A stretch of 64,000 nt of DNA from Salipaludibacillus sp. CUR1 (GTDB taxonomy: Bacteria; Bacillota; Bacilli; Bacillales; Salisediminibacteriaceae), in contig NZ_JAIWPE010000009.1 in NCBI RefSeq assembly GCF_021028955.1, positions 18,914-82,913 on the forward strand, written 5' to 3'. Of the stretch, positions 44,773 to 54,363 are shown one piece after another. Position 1 is the first letter of the stretch, and each line of letters opens with the position of its first letter. The notes beneath the pieces were generated by a model. It was not told the DNA's origin and did no database searches. It saw nothing but the letters and a program-made list of their open reading frames with translations. Both the position numbers and the translations under genes were made by a program.

Positions 44773-45526
44773 ACGGATGGACCTCCTTTTTAAAAATCAT
44801 TATCTCGTCAAAATTACTGTTTTGCTCACATAGTATAGAATTAGATTTCATGAGTTCCAATAATGCAAGAAAAGTAACTACGAGATGCGTATTATCTTCT
44901 TCATAGAAAAGATCAGAAAACCGGCTTTTTCCGCCTTTATTATGCAATTCCCCCAGCAGCTGGGACATTCGTTGTTCAATTGGTATTTCTTCCCGGTGAA
45001 TTTTTGAGTAAACCGGTCTTTGTTTCTTCTTTCTTTTTTTCATTTTCTGGAAGGCTTGGAGCATATCATAAATGGTAACATCAACTGCCTGTTGTTTGTT
45101 CTCACCTTCTGATTCATCCAGTAAAGGTGTTAAATCGGTCATTGGTTTAGAGAATAAATTGCTTCTCTCAAGCTCTCTTTCTTTCAATTCATCAGCCGCT
45201 TCTTTGAATTTTTTATATTCAATCAGTCTTTGCATTAAATCTTCTTTAGGATCCTCTTCCGTTTCTGCAAGCATATTGTCCTCATATAAATCTTCTTCTG
45301 CGGGAAGTAAAAGCTGGCTTTTCATATGCAGCAAGGTCGAAGCCATGACTAAATATTCACTGGCAATATCTAAATGCAGCACTTGCATAGCATTAATATA
45401 CGCCATGTACTGCTCAGTGATTTCTTTGACTGGAATATCGTTTAAATTAAGATCATTTTTTTGTATTAAGTGAAGCAACAAATCAAGAGGACCTTCAAAG
45501 GAGTGGAGTTTTACGCTATATTGCAT
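44765..45526 (-). CDS. scpA: Segregation and condensation protein A (kleisin)
   Basis: A 253-residue kleisin bridging the SMC heads. The N-terminus FEGPLDLLLHLIQKNDLNLNDIPV is the SMC-neck-binding family signature; a charged linker (about 100-165) and C-terminal winged helix follow. First gene of the scpA-scpB unit, divergent from ypuF. Confidence 0.95.
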   Translation of the reverse strand: MQYSVKLHSFEGPLDLLLHLIQKNDLNLNDIPVKEITEQYMAYINAMQVLHLDIASEYLVMASTLLHMKSQLLLPAEEDLYEDNMLAETEEDPKEDLMQRLIEYKKFKEAADELKERELERSNLFSKPMTDLTPLLDESEGENKQQAVDVTIYDMLQAFQKMKKRKKKQRPVYSKIHREEIPIEQRMSQLLGELHNKGGKSRFSDLFYEEDNTHLVVTFLALLELMKSNSILCEQNSNFDEIMIFKKEVHPFD

Positions 45527-45657
45527 TATATATCAAACCTTTCTTACTCAATGAATTATATCATATTATAATTTTTTAATTGAGTACTGGTTTTCTTCAC
45601 ATCAAAGAAATATTAGTTTATGATGGTGTTAATAACTTAGAGGTGCAGGAGGGAAAA

Positions 45658-46185
45658 ATGAAGAAATATCCAACGGCTTACATCGAATACCTTGCCCATT
45701 TTCACGGTTCCAGGGATTTTTTCGAATGCCATGAAATAATGGAAGAATTCTGGCTTCAAAATAAAAGGGAAGTCAAGTGGCTCGCCTTAATTCAAATTGC
45801 TGTGGCAGTCTATCATGAGCGGCAAAAAAACTTTCCGGGAAGCCTGAGATTGTACCGGAAAGTCCTTCACCATTTAAGAAGCAATAAGAACCTGTTTGAA
45901 GGCCTTGATATTCACCATGGGGATCTTGAATACCTTATTAAATCACGTATAAAGAATATCCTTCATGACGGAGGGTATACTCCTATGAACCTTCCTCTTG
46001 TAAGTGAGGAACTAATTGAAAAAAGTATTAAGTTTACAGAAGAACAAGGATGGGAATGGCTGTCTGACGATTCACAAAGTAAAAATATCCTGGTATTTAA
46101 ACATAAATTACGGGACCGCTCTGATGTGATAAAGGCCAGGGAGCACTCCCTGCTTAAAAAGAAAAAAGAAAGGGAAGAGCATTAG
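45658..46185 (+). CDS. ypuF: DUF309 protein YpuF
   Basis: A 175-residue protein (B. subtilis YpuF 174) with the DUF309 core FHGSRDFFECHEIMEEFWLQ near residue 15 and a Glu/His arrangement that looks metal-binding. The function is unknown. ATG at 45658 follows GGAGGG. It converges on ribT with a 4-nt overlap of the ends. Confidence 0.85.
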   Translation: MKKYPTAYIEYLAHFHGSRDFFECHEIMEEFWLQNKREVKWLALIQIAVAVYHERQKNFPGSLRLYRKVLHHLRSNKNLFEGLDIHHGDLEYLIKSRIKNILHDGGYTPMNLPLVSEELIEKSIKFTEEQGWEWLSDDSQSKNILVFKHKLRDRSDVIKAREHSLLKKKKEREEH

Positions 46186-46556
46186 CTCTCCCCTTTTTTT
46201 TCATGTTTATCTTTTTCCTTACAATGTTCCAGAAAATAATGAGTGGTCGTGGTACCGGTAAGTTCAGTCTTCCAAAGAACTTCTGTATCTTTAACCATCT
46301 TATTTGCAATCCCCTCATTTCTATAGGAAGGATCCACTGTCAGGTCTCTCAAATACACACAGTCATCACTTTCTTCCACTCCTACTACACCTACAAACCG
46401 CCCGTCTTCATTACGCCACAAATATAAATGCCAGCTGTTGGACGCACGGTAATGGTCTATTGTCTGCTGAATTTTTTGGACCTTTTTTTCTCCCGGCATA
46501 AAAGAAAGCAAGCCCATAGCAATTTTTTCATATTCTTTTTTGTAAGGTATAAGCAT
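46182..46556 (-). CDS. ribT: RibT, GNAT-type acetyltransferase of the rib operon
   Basis: A 124-residue GNAT-fold protein (B. subtilis RibT is also 124). The acetyl-CoA loop lies around VDPSYRNEGIANKMV. Its substrate is not settled. ATG at 46556 follows AGAGGG; the longer frame runs into ribH. Last gene of the rib operon. Confidence 0.88.
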   Translation of the reverse strand: MLIPYKKEYEKIAMGLLSFMPGEKKVQKIQQTIDHYRASNSWHLYLWRNEDGRFVGVVGVEESDDCVYLRDLTVDPSYRNEGIANKMVKDTEVLWKTELTGTTTTHYFLEHCKEKDKHEKKGES

Positions 46557-46566
46557 AATCAACCCT

Positions 46567-47037
46567 CTAGTTTGAAAAAGTTTTTGATAAGTTAGCCATC
46601 TCAATTGCTCCGGCTGCTGCTTCCCATCCTTTATTTCCGGCTTTTGTACCTGCTCTTTCGACAGCCTGCTCGATGGTATCAGTTGTTAACACTCCAAAAA
46701 TAACCGGAATACCTGATGACAGAGCAGTAGAAGCCACTCCTTTTGACACTTCCCCGCATACATAGTCAAAATGCGGTGTAGAGCCGCGAATGACAGTTCC
46801 AAGAGTAATTACAGCATCATACTTGCCGGACTCAGCCATTCTTTTTGCAATTAAAGGTATTTCAAACGCACCAGGCACCCAGGCAATATCAATATCATCT
46901 TCAGATACACCGTGCCTTTTTAACGCGTCTTCTGCTCCTCCCAAAAGCTTGCTTGTAATAAATTCATTAAACCTTCCTACTACAATCCCTATTTTTAATC
47001 CTGTCCCAACTAAATGTCCTTCATACACTTGTCCCAT
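46567..47037 (-). CDS. ribH: 6,7-dimethyl-8-ribityllumazine synthase
   Basis: A 156-residue lumazine synthase that condenses the ribityl-pyrimidine with 3,4-dihydroxy-2-butanone 4-phosphate. Motifs [34 protein letters not shown] (catalytic His) and FGVLTTDT are complete. It forms capsids with RibE in Bacillus. Confidence 0.96.
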   Translation of the reverse strand: MGQVYEGHLVGTGLKIGIVVGRFNEFITSKLLGGAEDALKRHGVSEDDIDIAWVPGAFEIPLIAKRMAESGKYDAVITLGTVIRGSTPHFDYVCGEVSKGVASTALSSGIPVIFGVLTTDTIEQAVERAGTKAGNKGWEAAAGAIEMANLSKTFSN

Positions 47038-47054
47038 TATAACTCCTCCTGTAA

Positions 47055-48254
47055 TTAAAAATGTAATAGATGTCCGAGTTTATCTTTTTTTACTTTAAGG
47101 TAGTTTTCATTTGACTTGGAATGAGGCAATTGGAGAGCTACCCTGTCCACTACTTCTAAATCATATCCTTTAAGTCCTGTAATTTTACGCGGATTGTTAG
47201 TTAATAATTTCATTTTCCTTACTCCCAAATCTCTCAGGATTTGTGCTCCGATGCCATAATCTCTTAAATCAGGGCCAAAACCGAGTTTTTCATTGGCTTC
47301 TACGGTGTCGTATCCTTCCTCCTGAAGCTTGTATGCTCTCATTTTATTCAAAAGGCCTATTCCCCGGCCTTCCTGACGCATATACAGGACAACGCCTGAA
47401 CCTGCTTCTTCAATTTGCGCAAGAGCAGCGTGAAGCTGAGGGCCGCAGTCACAGCGTTGTGATCCAAAAACATCTCCAGTCAGACATTCTGAGTGGACTC
47501 TGACCAGAGTAGGCTTTTCTCCTCCGATTTCCCCTTTAATAATGGCCACGTGTTCTTTCCCGTCCACTACATTTGAGTAGCCGACAGCTGTGAAGTCGCC
47601 ATATTCAGTTGGCAATTTAATTTCCACTTCTTTTTGTACAAGTTTATCTTTCCTGTTGCGGTATTGAATGAGGTCTTTAATAGTGATCATTTTTAAGTTG
47701 TGTTCATCAGCAATCTTCCTTAAATCCGGTACTCTCGCCATTGTGCCATCTTCTTTAATTACTTCACAAATGACTCCTGCGGGCTCAGAACCGCACATTC
47801 TTGCCAGGTCAACAGCTGCTTCTGTATGACCTGCCCGTCTGAGCACTCCTCCGTCTTTGGCGATTAAGGGGAAGATATGGCCCGGCCTCTGAAAATCAGC
47901 AGGTTTGGTTTCTTTATCAATAATTGCTTTCACTGTCATCGCACGCTCCGGGGCAGAGATACCGGTTGTGGTGTGTTTATGGTCAATACTCACTGTAAAA
48001 GCAGTGCCGTGAGGATCAGAATTTCTGTCCACCATCGGAACGAGCTCCAGCTTCTCAGCTCTTTCCCTAGTGATTGGGGTGCAAACAAGTCCTCTTCCGT
48101 GAGTAATCATAAAATTAATCACTTCAGGGGTCGTTTTTTCAGCAAGAGCGACAAAGTCTCCTTCATTTTCACGATCTTCATCATCACATACAATTACAAC
48201 ATCCCCTTGGGCCAGGGCATAAATCGCCTCTTCAATTGGATCGAATGTGTTCAT
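47055..48254 (-). CDS. ribBA: Bifunctional DHBP synthase / GTP cyclohydrolase II
   Basis: A 399-residue fusion (B. subtilis 398). The N-terminal half is 3,4-dihydroxy-2-butanone-4-phosphate synthase ([20 protein letters not shown]). The C-terminal half is GTP cyclohydrolase II ([20 protein letters not shown] with three zinc Cys, RQEGRGIGL). Thus both branches of riboflavin synthesis are fed by one protein. ATG at 48254 follows GAGGAGG. Confidence 0.96.
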   Translation of the reverse strand: MNTFDPIEEAIYALAQGDVVIVCDDEDRENEGDFVALAEKTTPEVINFMITHGRGLVCTPITRERAEKLELVPMVDRNSDPHGTAFTVSIDHKHTTTGISAPERAMTVKAIIDKETKPADFQRPGHIFPLIAKDGGVLRRAGHTEAAVDLARMCGSEPAGVICEVIKEDGTMARVPDLRKIADEHNLKMITIKDLIQYRNRKDKLVQKEVEIKLPTEYGDFTAVGYSNVVDGKEHVAIIKGEIGGEKPTLVRVHSECLTGDVFGSQRCDCGPQLHAALAQIEEAGSGVVLYMRQEGRGIGLLNKMRAYKLQEEGYDTVEANEKLGFGPDLRDYGIGAQILRDLGVRKMKLLTNNPRKITGLKGYDLEVVDRVALQLPHSKSNENYLKVKKDKLGHLLHF

Positions 48255-48270
48255 TTTTCTGCCTCCTCCA

Positions 48271-48927
48271 TTATTTAAATCCATGCTCCTTTAAAAAGCT
48301 GCCAGTAATTTTTTCTGACGAATGATCGTCTGAAGCGAAACGGTTTGTAATCAGTTCTTCAAGATATTTCGCCAGCATGTCACATTCAATATTAACGATA
48401 TCCCCGGCGCCTTTATCTCCGATAATAGTTTCCTGAATGGTGTGAGGAATGATAGAAATGGTAAAGGTATCAGGAGTTAAACCGAAAATTGTTAAACTCG
48501 TGCCGTCAACTGAAACGCTGCCTTTCATCATCATATATTTTCTAAGCTCTTTAGGGATTTCAATATCATAATAAACCGCATTATGCTCTGGACGCTTTGC
48601 TTTAATAGTACCTATACCGTCTACATGTCCGGAAACAAAGTGACCGCCGAAACGCCCTTCCGCTGACATCGCACGTTCCAGATTAACTTGAGAATTAACA
48701 TTTAAGTCCCTCAGGCTTGTATTCCTTACCGTTTCCGGCATTAGATCCACAGAAAATGTTTGACTGTTAAATGTGGTTACAGTCAGACATACGCCGTTAA
48801 CAGAGATACTATCTCCTAAATGAACATCGGAAAGGATAAGGTCAGCCTGAATCGCCATTACGATGGCATCACCGTTTTTTTGAATTTTACGGATCGTTCC
48901 TTTTTCTTCTATAATTCCTGTAAACAT
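48271..48927 (-). CDS. ribE: Riboflavin synthase alpha chain
   Basis: A 218-residue protein with two lumazine-binding repeats ([10 protein letters not shown] at the start; [12 protein letters not shown] opens the second). It dismutates two lumazines to riboflavin and the ribityl-pyrimidine. It shares one base with the ribD end, so translation is coupled. Confidence 0.96.
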   Translation of the reverse strand: MFTGIIEEKGTIRKIQKNGDAIVMAIQADLILSDVHLGDSISVNGVCLTVTTFNSQTFSVDLMPETVRNTSLRDLNVNSQVNLERAMSAEGRFGGHFVSGHVDGIGTIKAKRPEHNAVYYDIEIPKELRKYMMMKGSVSVDGTSLTIFGLTPDTFTISIIPHTIQETIIGDKGAGDIVNIECDMLAKYLEELITNRFASDDHSSEKITGSFLKEHGFK

Positions 48928-50015
48928 TAGTTATCCTCCCTTTTATAGAAAACAAACTTTATATCGCTTCCTATAGACTCCATAGAGTGAAGCTTAAGAT
49001 GAGGTGCGTCTTTCAACAGAGGAATCCCTTCACCGGAAAAAGACGACTTAGACTTTTCGCCTCCGATAATGAGAGGAGCCATATACTTGACCACCCTTTG
49101 AAATTGGCCTGTACGTAAAAAACTGTCATTAACTTTGCCTCCTCCTTCTACGAGGAGTGATGTAATTTGCTTATCACCAAGTACACTAAGAAGCTGATCG
49201 ATCGAAATATGGTTGCTTTCCAACTGTAAAACATACACTCCGTGTTTTTCCATTTCATTTATCTTTTCTTTTTCTGCAAGACTGGTGGTTATTATCCATG
49301 TTTCTGCGAGTTTATCCGTTATTAAGTTTGAATCTAACGGAATCCTCAGTCTCGTATCCAAAACAATTCTGACAGGATTATTTCCCCCATCCTCCAGCCT
49401 TGCCGTAAGTGAAGGGTTATCTTCTATAACCGTCCCTACCCCGCAAAGAATCGCATCATGTTCATGGCGGAGCCGGTGCCCGTCCTTTCTTGCTTCTTCT
49501 CCTGTTATCCATTTACTTTCACCTGTAGACGTAGCAATTTTTCCGTCTATACTGCATGCAGTTTTTAAAGTGACAAAAGGCTTACCTGTGCTGATAAAGT
49601 GGAAAAACTCCCGGTTAATCTCATCAGCTTCCTCTTTCATTAAACCTGTATCAACTTCAATACCTGCTTTTTTAAGTTTTTCAATTCCTTTTCCTGCCAC
49701 TTGCGGATTGGGATCCGTAGAGGCAATAAAAACCTTTGAAATTCCCGCTTCAATGACAGCATCCGCACAAGGAGGTGTGCGGCCATAATGGGAACATGGT
49801 TCAAGAGTTACAAACATTGTGGCACCGGACGCTTTCTCTTTAGCCATTTCAAGCGCCTGCCTCTCAGCATGTGCTTCTCCTGCTTTGAGATGGGCCCCCA
49901 CACCAGTAATCTGGTTATTTTTCACAATGACACAGCCCACTGACGGGTTCGGGGAGGTTTGCCCTTTAGTGTTTTTAGCCATGTCAATAGCAAGTTTCAT
50001 ATAGTGATGTTCCAT
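48927..50015 (-). CDS. ribD: Bifunctional riboflavin deaminase/reductase
   Basis: A 362-residue fusion (B. subtilis 361). The N-terminal zinc deaminase has HAERQAL and PCSHYGRTPPC. The C-terminal reductase domain starts about residue 150 (TLKTACSIDGKIA). First gene of the rib operon, 58 nt after the riboswitch terminator. Confidence 0.96.
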   Translation of the reverse strand: MEHHYMKLAIDMAKNTKGQTSPNPSVGCVIVKNNQITGVGAHLKAGEAHAERQALEMAKEKASGATMFVTLEPCSHYGRTPPCADAVIEAGISKVFIASTDPNPQVAGKGIEKLKKAGIEVDTGLMKEEADEINREFFHFISTGKPFVTLKTACSIDGKIATSTGESKWITGEEARKDGHRLRHEHDAILCGVGTVIEDNPSLTARLEDGGNNPVRIVLDTRLRIPLDSNLITDKLAETWIITTSLAEKEKINEMEKHGVYVLQLESNHISIDQLLSVLGDKQITSLLVEGGGKVNDSFLRTGQFQRVVKYMAPLIIGGEKSKSSFSGEGIPLLKDAPHLKLHSMESIGSDIKFVFYKREDN

Positions 50016-50072
50016 CGAACCCTCCTTAATTCCATTCCTTCATCTGCAACAGTAAAACAGAGCCTGCAGCAC

Positions 50073-50101
50073 AAAAAACCTGAAGGAATATTTCCTTCAG
50101 G
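50073..50101 (-). terminator. Riboswitch-controlled terminator before ribD
   Basis: Perfect 10-bp stem (50079-50088 and 50092-50101) followed on the minus strand by six Ts (50073-50078). Placed between the FMN riboswitch and ribD, it is the likely attenuator; FMN binding should favour termination. Confidence 0.85.
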
Positions 50102-50261
50102 AGACAGACGTACAGAATATGAATAGCCACAAAAAGGGTTTTAAAACCAGGCCTACTGCCAGAAAATAAATGGTAACGTTTTCCCGGGTAATTACTAAAA
50201 ATTGGTTACCAAAAAGGGCAGACTTCACCCTTATTATTAGTCCCTTTTTTTAACCGCCATA

Positions 50262-50403
50262 TCCTTCTCCCATCCAGACTCTCACTGTCGGCTTTGGAGT
50301 TTCACCAAATCCACCGCTGCCTGAATAAGCAGCGGGTCACGGACTAAGAGGCCAGGCCTCATCACCGCCGGTAGGGAATTTCACCCTGCCCCGAAGGAAT
50401 CGG
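50262..50403 (-). promoter_or_regulatory. FMN riboswitch (RFN element)
   Basis: The minus strand shows the conserved RFN blocks in order: TTCGGGGCAGGGTGAAATTC, CCGGCGGTGATGAGG, AGTCCGTGACCC, a variable GC-rich stem, GGATTTGGTGAAACTCC, AAAGCCGACAGT, AGTCTGGATGGGAGAAGGA. It senses FMN and controls the rib operon through the terminator downstream. Confidence 0.97.
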
Positions 50404-50461
50404 TTTATTCGTTTTGTTTATTATATCACAAGAGTCGACATATGCGCTTAAATTTGCAAAA

Positions 50462-50493
50462 AAACGGCCAAAGAATTTAATCTTCAGCCGTTT
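50462..50493 (-). terminator. Terminator after ppiB
   Basis: AAACGGC (50462-50468) pairs with GCCGTTT (50487-50493), with extra partial pairing inside, followed by seven Ts on the minus strand. Confidence 0.85.
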
Positions 50494-50500
50494 GTCAGTT

Positions 50501-50935
50501 TTATTCTTCGTAAACTTTCACTTCCTGCATGATATCTCCCTGGCGAATGCGGTCGACAGAATCAATTCCTTCGACAACCTTTCCAAACACGGTGTGAACG
50601 CCATCCAAATGCGGCTGAGGTTCAAAAACGATAAAGAATTGGCTGCCGCCCGTATCTTTGCCTGCATGGGCCATAGACAGACTGCCTTTCTCGTGTTTAT
50701 GCGGATTGCCTTCTGTTTCACATTTAATTGTGTAGCCAGGACCTCCTGTTCCATTTCCGTTCGGACATCCACCTTGAGCAACAAAGCCTGGGATGACACG
50801 GTGGAATGATAAGCCATTATAAAAACCTTCATTTGCTAATTTTTCAAAGTTAGCTACTGTGCCTGGTGCTTCTTCAGGGAAAAATTGCAGAACAACTTTT
50901 TCTCCTGTTTCAAAAGTGATTTCACCTTTTTTCAT
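50501..50935 (-). CDS. ppiB: Cyclophilin-type peptidyl-prolyl isomerase
   Basis: A 144-residue cytoplasmic cyclophilin (no signal peptide) with [34 protein letters not shown] and GSQFFI, covering the active-site Arg and Phe residues. It speeds proline isomerisation in protein folding. Monocistronic, between lysA and the rib operon, as in B. subtilis. Confidence 0.95.
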   Translation of the reverse strand: MKKGEITFETGEKVVLQFFPEEAPGTVANFEKLANEGFYNGLSFHRVIPGFVAQGGCPNGNGTGGPGYTIKCETEGNPHKHEKGSLSMAHAGKDTGGSQFFIVFEPQPHLDGVHTVFGKVVEGIDSVDRIRQGDIMQEVKVYEE

Positions 50936-51031
50936 GTCGTAAACCTCCTATAATTGTTTAAGTCAAGCAGACTTCTTTATTTTACATCAGTTGGATAAAG
51001 AATGAAACAACAGGAATTCAGCTTGGTTTAT

Positions 51032-52381
51032 TTAAATCTGCTTGACCGACCCGGAGGCTTTTGCAGGACTTCCGCTGTTCCGGTATGACCGTTCATGGCG
51101 GACGAGATCTTCAAAACTCTCTCTCTCGATGACACAACGGTGTTCTCCATCTTCTACAAAAACCACAGCAGGACGTAAAATCCGGTTATAGTTATTAGCC
51201 ATTGAGTACCCGTAAGCGCCGGTCGAGGAAACCGCGAGGAGATCACCCTGTACAGCAGGTGGAAGGCTTAAATCCCAAATAAGCATATCCCCGCTTTCAC
51301 AGCACTTTCCTGCAATAGATACAAGTTCAGTTTTTTCTTCAGCTGCTTTATTAGCTACAATAGCTTCGTACTCAGCCTGATACAGTGCAGGCCGGATATT
51401 ATCTGTCATCCCGCCATCCACTGAAAGGTAAGTTCTAAGGTCAGGGATATCTTTTCGTGACCCGATACGATAAAGCGTTGTGCCAGCCTCACCGACTAAA
51501 GCACGGCCTGGTTCAATCCACATTTCAGGCACCGGCATATTCAGTTTCGCTGACTCCTTTTCAGCAGCCTCAACCATACGGTCAATATATTCGTGCAAAG
51601 GAAGAGGAGCATCATTTTCGCCGTATCTTATTCCGAAGCCCCCTCCTACATTAAGAACTTCAGGATAGTACCCGAGCTCCTGCTGCCATTGGGCAAGGGA
51701 TAAATAAATCTCCTTTACAGCTTCCTCAAACCCTTCCGCTCTGAAAATCTGGGACCCGATATGGGAATGTACCCCTTGAAGCCGGAGATAAGAATGACCC
51801 ATAATCATCTTAATTGCCTTTTTAGCCTGGCCGCTGTTTAAGTCGAAACCGAATTTTGAGTCCTCCTGGCCTGTAGAAATATACTCATGAGTATGAGCCT
51901 CTACACCGGGAGTGATGCGGATCAGGACATTCATTTCAGTTTTCATAGATTCAGTCATTGCCATAAGCCAGGATAATTCTGTGAAATTATCAACAACAAT
52001 ACAGCCGATCTTTTCTTTTAAAGCCATTTCCAGTTCGTCGGGTGTCTTATTGTTGCCGTGGAAATGGACGCGTTCCATAGGAAATCCTGCCTGAAGAGCG
52101 GTGTATAGTTCACCCCCGGAACAGACATCGAGACTTAATCCCAGTTCGTCTGCAAGTTCGATCATAGCAATACAGCTGAAAGCTTTACTGGCATAAGCCA
52201 CTTGATAATTTACGTTTTTATTTTCAAAAGCCTGTTTAAACTCTTCAGCCCGGTTTCTAATATCTTTCACATCATATATATATAGAGGGGTCCCATACTT
52301 GTCTGCTAAAGTGGTAACGTCCACCCCTCCAATAGATAAATGCCCTTCTCGGTTTATACAACTTGTTCCGTATAAGCCCAT
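51032..52381 (-). CDS. lysA: Diaminopimelate decarboxylase
   Basis: Last step of lysine synthesis: PLP-dependent decarboxylation of meso-diaminopimelate. The 449-residue product has the PLP Lys in VAYASKAF, HGNNKTPDEL, the His/Gly-rich HSHIGSQ and GGGFGIRYG, and C-terminal CESGDMLIWD. Full length. No lysine riboswitch was seen upstream. In B. subtilis lysA also follows spoVAF. Confidence 0.95.
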   Translation of the reverse strand: MGLYGTSCINREGHLSIGGVDVTTLADKYGTPLYIYDVKDIRNRAEEFKQAFENKNVNYQVAYASKAFSCIAMIELADELGLSLDVCSGGELYTALQAGFPMERVHFHGNNKTPDELEMALKEKIGCIVVDNFTELSWLMAMTESMKTEMNVLIRITPGVEAHTHEYISTGQEDSKFGFDLNSGQAKKAIKMIMGHSYLRLQGVHSHIGSQIFRAEGFEEAVKEIYLSLAQWQQELGYYPEVLNVGGGFGIRYGENDAPLPLHEYIDRMVEAAEKESAKLNMPVPEMWIEPGRALVGEAGTTLYRIGSRKDIPDLRTYLSVDGGMTDNIRPALYQAEYEAIVANKAAEEKTELVSIAGKCCESGDMLIWDLSLPPAVQGDLLAVSSTGAYGYSMANNYNRILRPAVVFVEDGEHRCVIERESFEDLVRHERSYRNSGSPAKASGSVKQI

Positions 52382-52773
52382 ACACTTTTCACTCCTTAAT
52401 TGCTCATCACTACTATCTTATTAACAAAAATGAAGTTGTCGACGTCATACTTTTAATTTAAAGCATAAAAGGGAAATGAATGCGAACCACATTCATTTCC
52501 CTATTGGACAACTATCAGCAGTTTCCGCCAGGTTAGTGCTCCACTACACAACGCAGTGACAGTGTACAACATTTTCAGCTGCACCCCAGCAAATAAAACG
52601 GAAGGAGCCGTTTTTACTGCTTCGGCAAACCGGCCTTTCCATTGTCTTCCACGCCTCCTGATGCTCCAACAATGTACTGATCCTTATTGCGCCTCTACCT
52701 GTTATATGACGAATGAACCTTCTCATTAATCATTTTTTTACACAATATCATATAAAAAGTCTTCCTGCAACTA
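52382..52773. other. Intergenic region between lysA and spoVAF
   Basis: 392 bp. It holds the spoVAF terminator (52470-52502) and a small plus-oriented hairpin AAAACGG/CCGTTTT (52595-52601 and 52608-52614) with a T-run. A 60-codon minus frame (52544-52726) lacks a ribosome binding site. I see no further structure and no clear lysA promoter. Confidence 0.6.
52470..52502 (-). terminator. Terminator after spoVAF
   Basis: Perfect 13-bp stem (52470-52482 and 52490-52502), 7-nt loop, then TTTTA on the minus strand. Confidence 0.75.
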
Positions 52774-54264
52774 TTAGGAACTTCCCTGTTTAATTGGATC
52801 CTGCGGGTTCACTATACTTGGCCTTCTTCGTTTAACCGGGACAGCCTGACGAACAAGTATATCCATCAGGGCTTTCAAGTCAAAAGGAAGAAACGGCCAT
52901 AAATAAGGTACATTAAGCGCTTTTATCCTTACAAGCAAAATAAATACAATGGCTATTGACACGACGAACCCAGGCACATGAAAAAGAACCACCCCAACCA
53001 GAAAAATTAATCTTAACATTTTTAAAGCAATCGCCATTTCATAGCTTGGTGTGGCAAACATCCCTATCGCCGCTACTGCCACATAGAGTATAACTTCAGA
53101 TACAAATAAGCCCACCTCTACAGCTATTTCGCCTATTAATAAGGCAGCCACCAGCCCTAAAGCAGTGGCCAGCGGTGAAGGTGTATGAATTGCAGCCATT
53201 CTTAGAAGTTCGATCCCCAGTTCTGCTAATACAATCTGAGCAAATATCGGAACGTTCGAGTCTTCTTCAGGTCCGATAAAATCTAAATTATCCGGCAGCA
53301 GACCCGGATCTAACACAAATAAGAGCCACAGTGGCAGGATAAATAAAGAGAACAGCATTCCCGAAAACCGTACCCACCTGAAAAATGAACCGACTATGGG
53401 GGCCTGTCTGAATTCTTCTGCATGCTGCACATGATGAAAAAATGTTGTCGGAAAGATAATTATACTGGGAGAGGCGTCAACAAATAAAATAATGTGGCCT
53501 TCCAGCAAATGTGTTGCAGCTACATCCGGCCTTTCAGTATAACGGACCATCGGAAAAGGGTTGGATCCTTGTTTAACCACAAATTCTTCAACCACTTTAT
53601 CTGCCATCGTCAGCCCGTCAATATCAATCTCTTTCAGTTCTTTTTTTATAATTTTAACCATTTCAGGGTCTGCGATTCCTTTAATGTAAGATAAGCTGAT
53701 ATCCGTTTTCGACCTTCTGCCAACCTGCATAATTTCATTCCGTAAACGTTCGTCCCTGATTCTCCGTCGTGTTAAAGCTGTATTCTCAATAATATTTTCA
53801 GTGAAACCATCACGGCTGCCGCGCACTACTCTTTCTGTATCAGGTTCTTCCGGGCCTCTTCCAGGATAACTTCTAACATCAACAACTATTGCCTCAGTTT
53901 CACCTTCGATGAGTATAAAAATTAATCCGGAAAGCATTTGCGTAATTGCCTCGTCTATGGTTTCCACATGTTCAACCTGAACATGTGCCAGACGATTTTC
54001 AACTTGCTCTCTTACTTTTGTCCGTTTTCTTTCTATGGCATCAAGAAACATTAATTCTCTTAACAATTCAATAATATATTGAATATCACATAATCCATTA
54101 ACAAAATAAAACTGGATTTCTTTGTCCAGCACATGTATTTTACGGACGCCCACATCAAAGCTTTTTCCTATCCCTACCCGTTCCTTAATCATCTTCTCAT
54201 TCTCATGTATATCGTCTGAAATAGGATGATCGATTTTTGTTTCATCAAGCTGCTTCTTGTCCAC
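52774..54264 (-). CDS. spoVAF: Stage V sporulation protein AF (SpoVAF)
   Basis: A 496-residue membrane protein of the GerA family (B. subtilis SpoVAF 493). A large N-terminal cytoplasmic domain carries SYPGRGPEEPDTERVVRGSRDGF. At least four membrane spans in the C-terminal half (about 290-430) and a basic tail follow. It influences germination in the spore inner membrane. GTG at 54264 follows AAAGGAG. In B. subtilis it is the last gene of spoVAA-AF; here it stands alone after sigF. Confidence 0.9.
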   Translation of the reverse strand: MDKKQLDETKIDHPISDDIHENEKMIKERVGIGKSFDVGVRKIHVLDKEIQFYFVNGLCDIQYIIELLRELMFLDAIERKRTKVREQVENRLAHVQVEHVETIDEAITQMLSGLIFILIEGETEAIVVDVRSYPGRGPEEPDTERVVRGSRDGFTENIIENTALTRRRIRDERLRNEIMQVGRRSKTDISLSYIKGIADPEMVKIIKKELKEIDIDGLTMADKVVEEFVVKQGSNPFPMVRYTERPDVAATHLLEGHIILFVDASPSIIIFPTTFFHHVQHAEEFRQAPIVGSFFRWVRFSGMLFSLFILPLWLLFVLDPGLLPDNLDFIGPEEDSNVPIFAQIVLAELGIELLRMAAIHTPSPLATALGLVAALLIGEIAVEVGLFVSEVILYVAVAAIGMFATPSYEMAIALKMLRLIFLVGVVLFHVPGFVVSIAIVFILLVRIKALNVPYLWPFLPFDLKALMDILVRQAVPVKRRRPSIVNPQDPIKQGSS

Positions 54265-54300
54265 TCATACCGCTCCTTTCAAAATTGCCGCTAACACACT

Positions 54301-54329
54301 TAGTATGAGTGAAATAAAAAAAACCATAC
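54301..54329 (-). promoter_or_regulatory. Sigma-G-type promoter of spoVAF
   Basis: On the minus strand: GTATG (54325-54329), 17-nt spacer, CATACTA (54301-54307), 36 nt before the spoVAF start. It matches the sigma-G consensus (GNATR-N17-CATACTA) fully and lies just after the sigF terminator. Confidence 0.75.
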
Positions 54330-54334
54330 AAAAA

Positions 54335-54363
54335 AACAACTCAACCTTATTCGTTGAGTTGTT
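54335..54363 (-). terminator. Terminator at the end of sigF
   Basis: Perfect 11-bp stem (54335-54345 and 54353-54363) whose loop holds the sigF stop codon, followed by six Ts on the minus strand. It closes the spoIIA operon before spoVAF. Confidence 0.85.

Noticed and set aside
52544..52726. 60-codon minus-strand frame between spoVAF and lysA
   Set aside because: No ribosome binding site, odd Cys/His/Arg-rich composition, and a hairpin lies within it.
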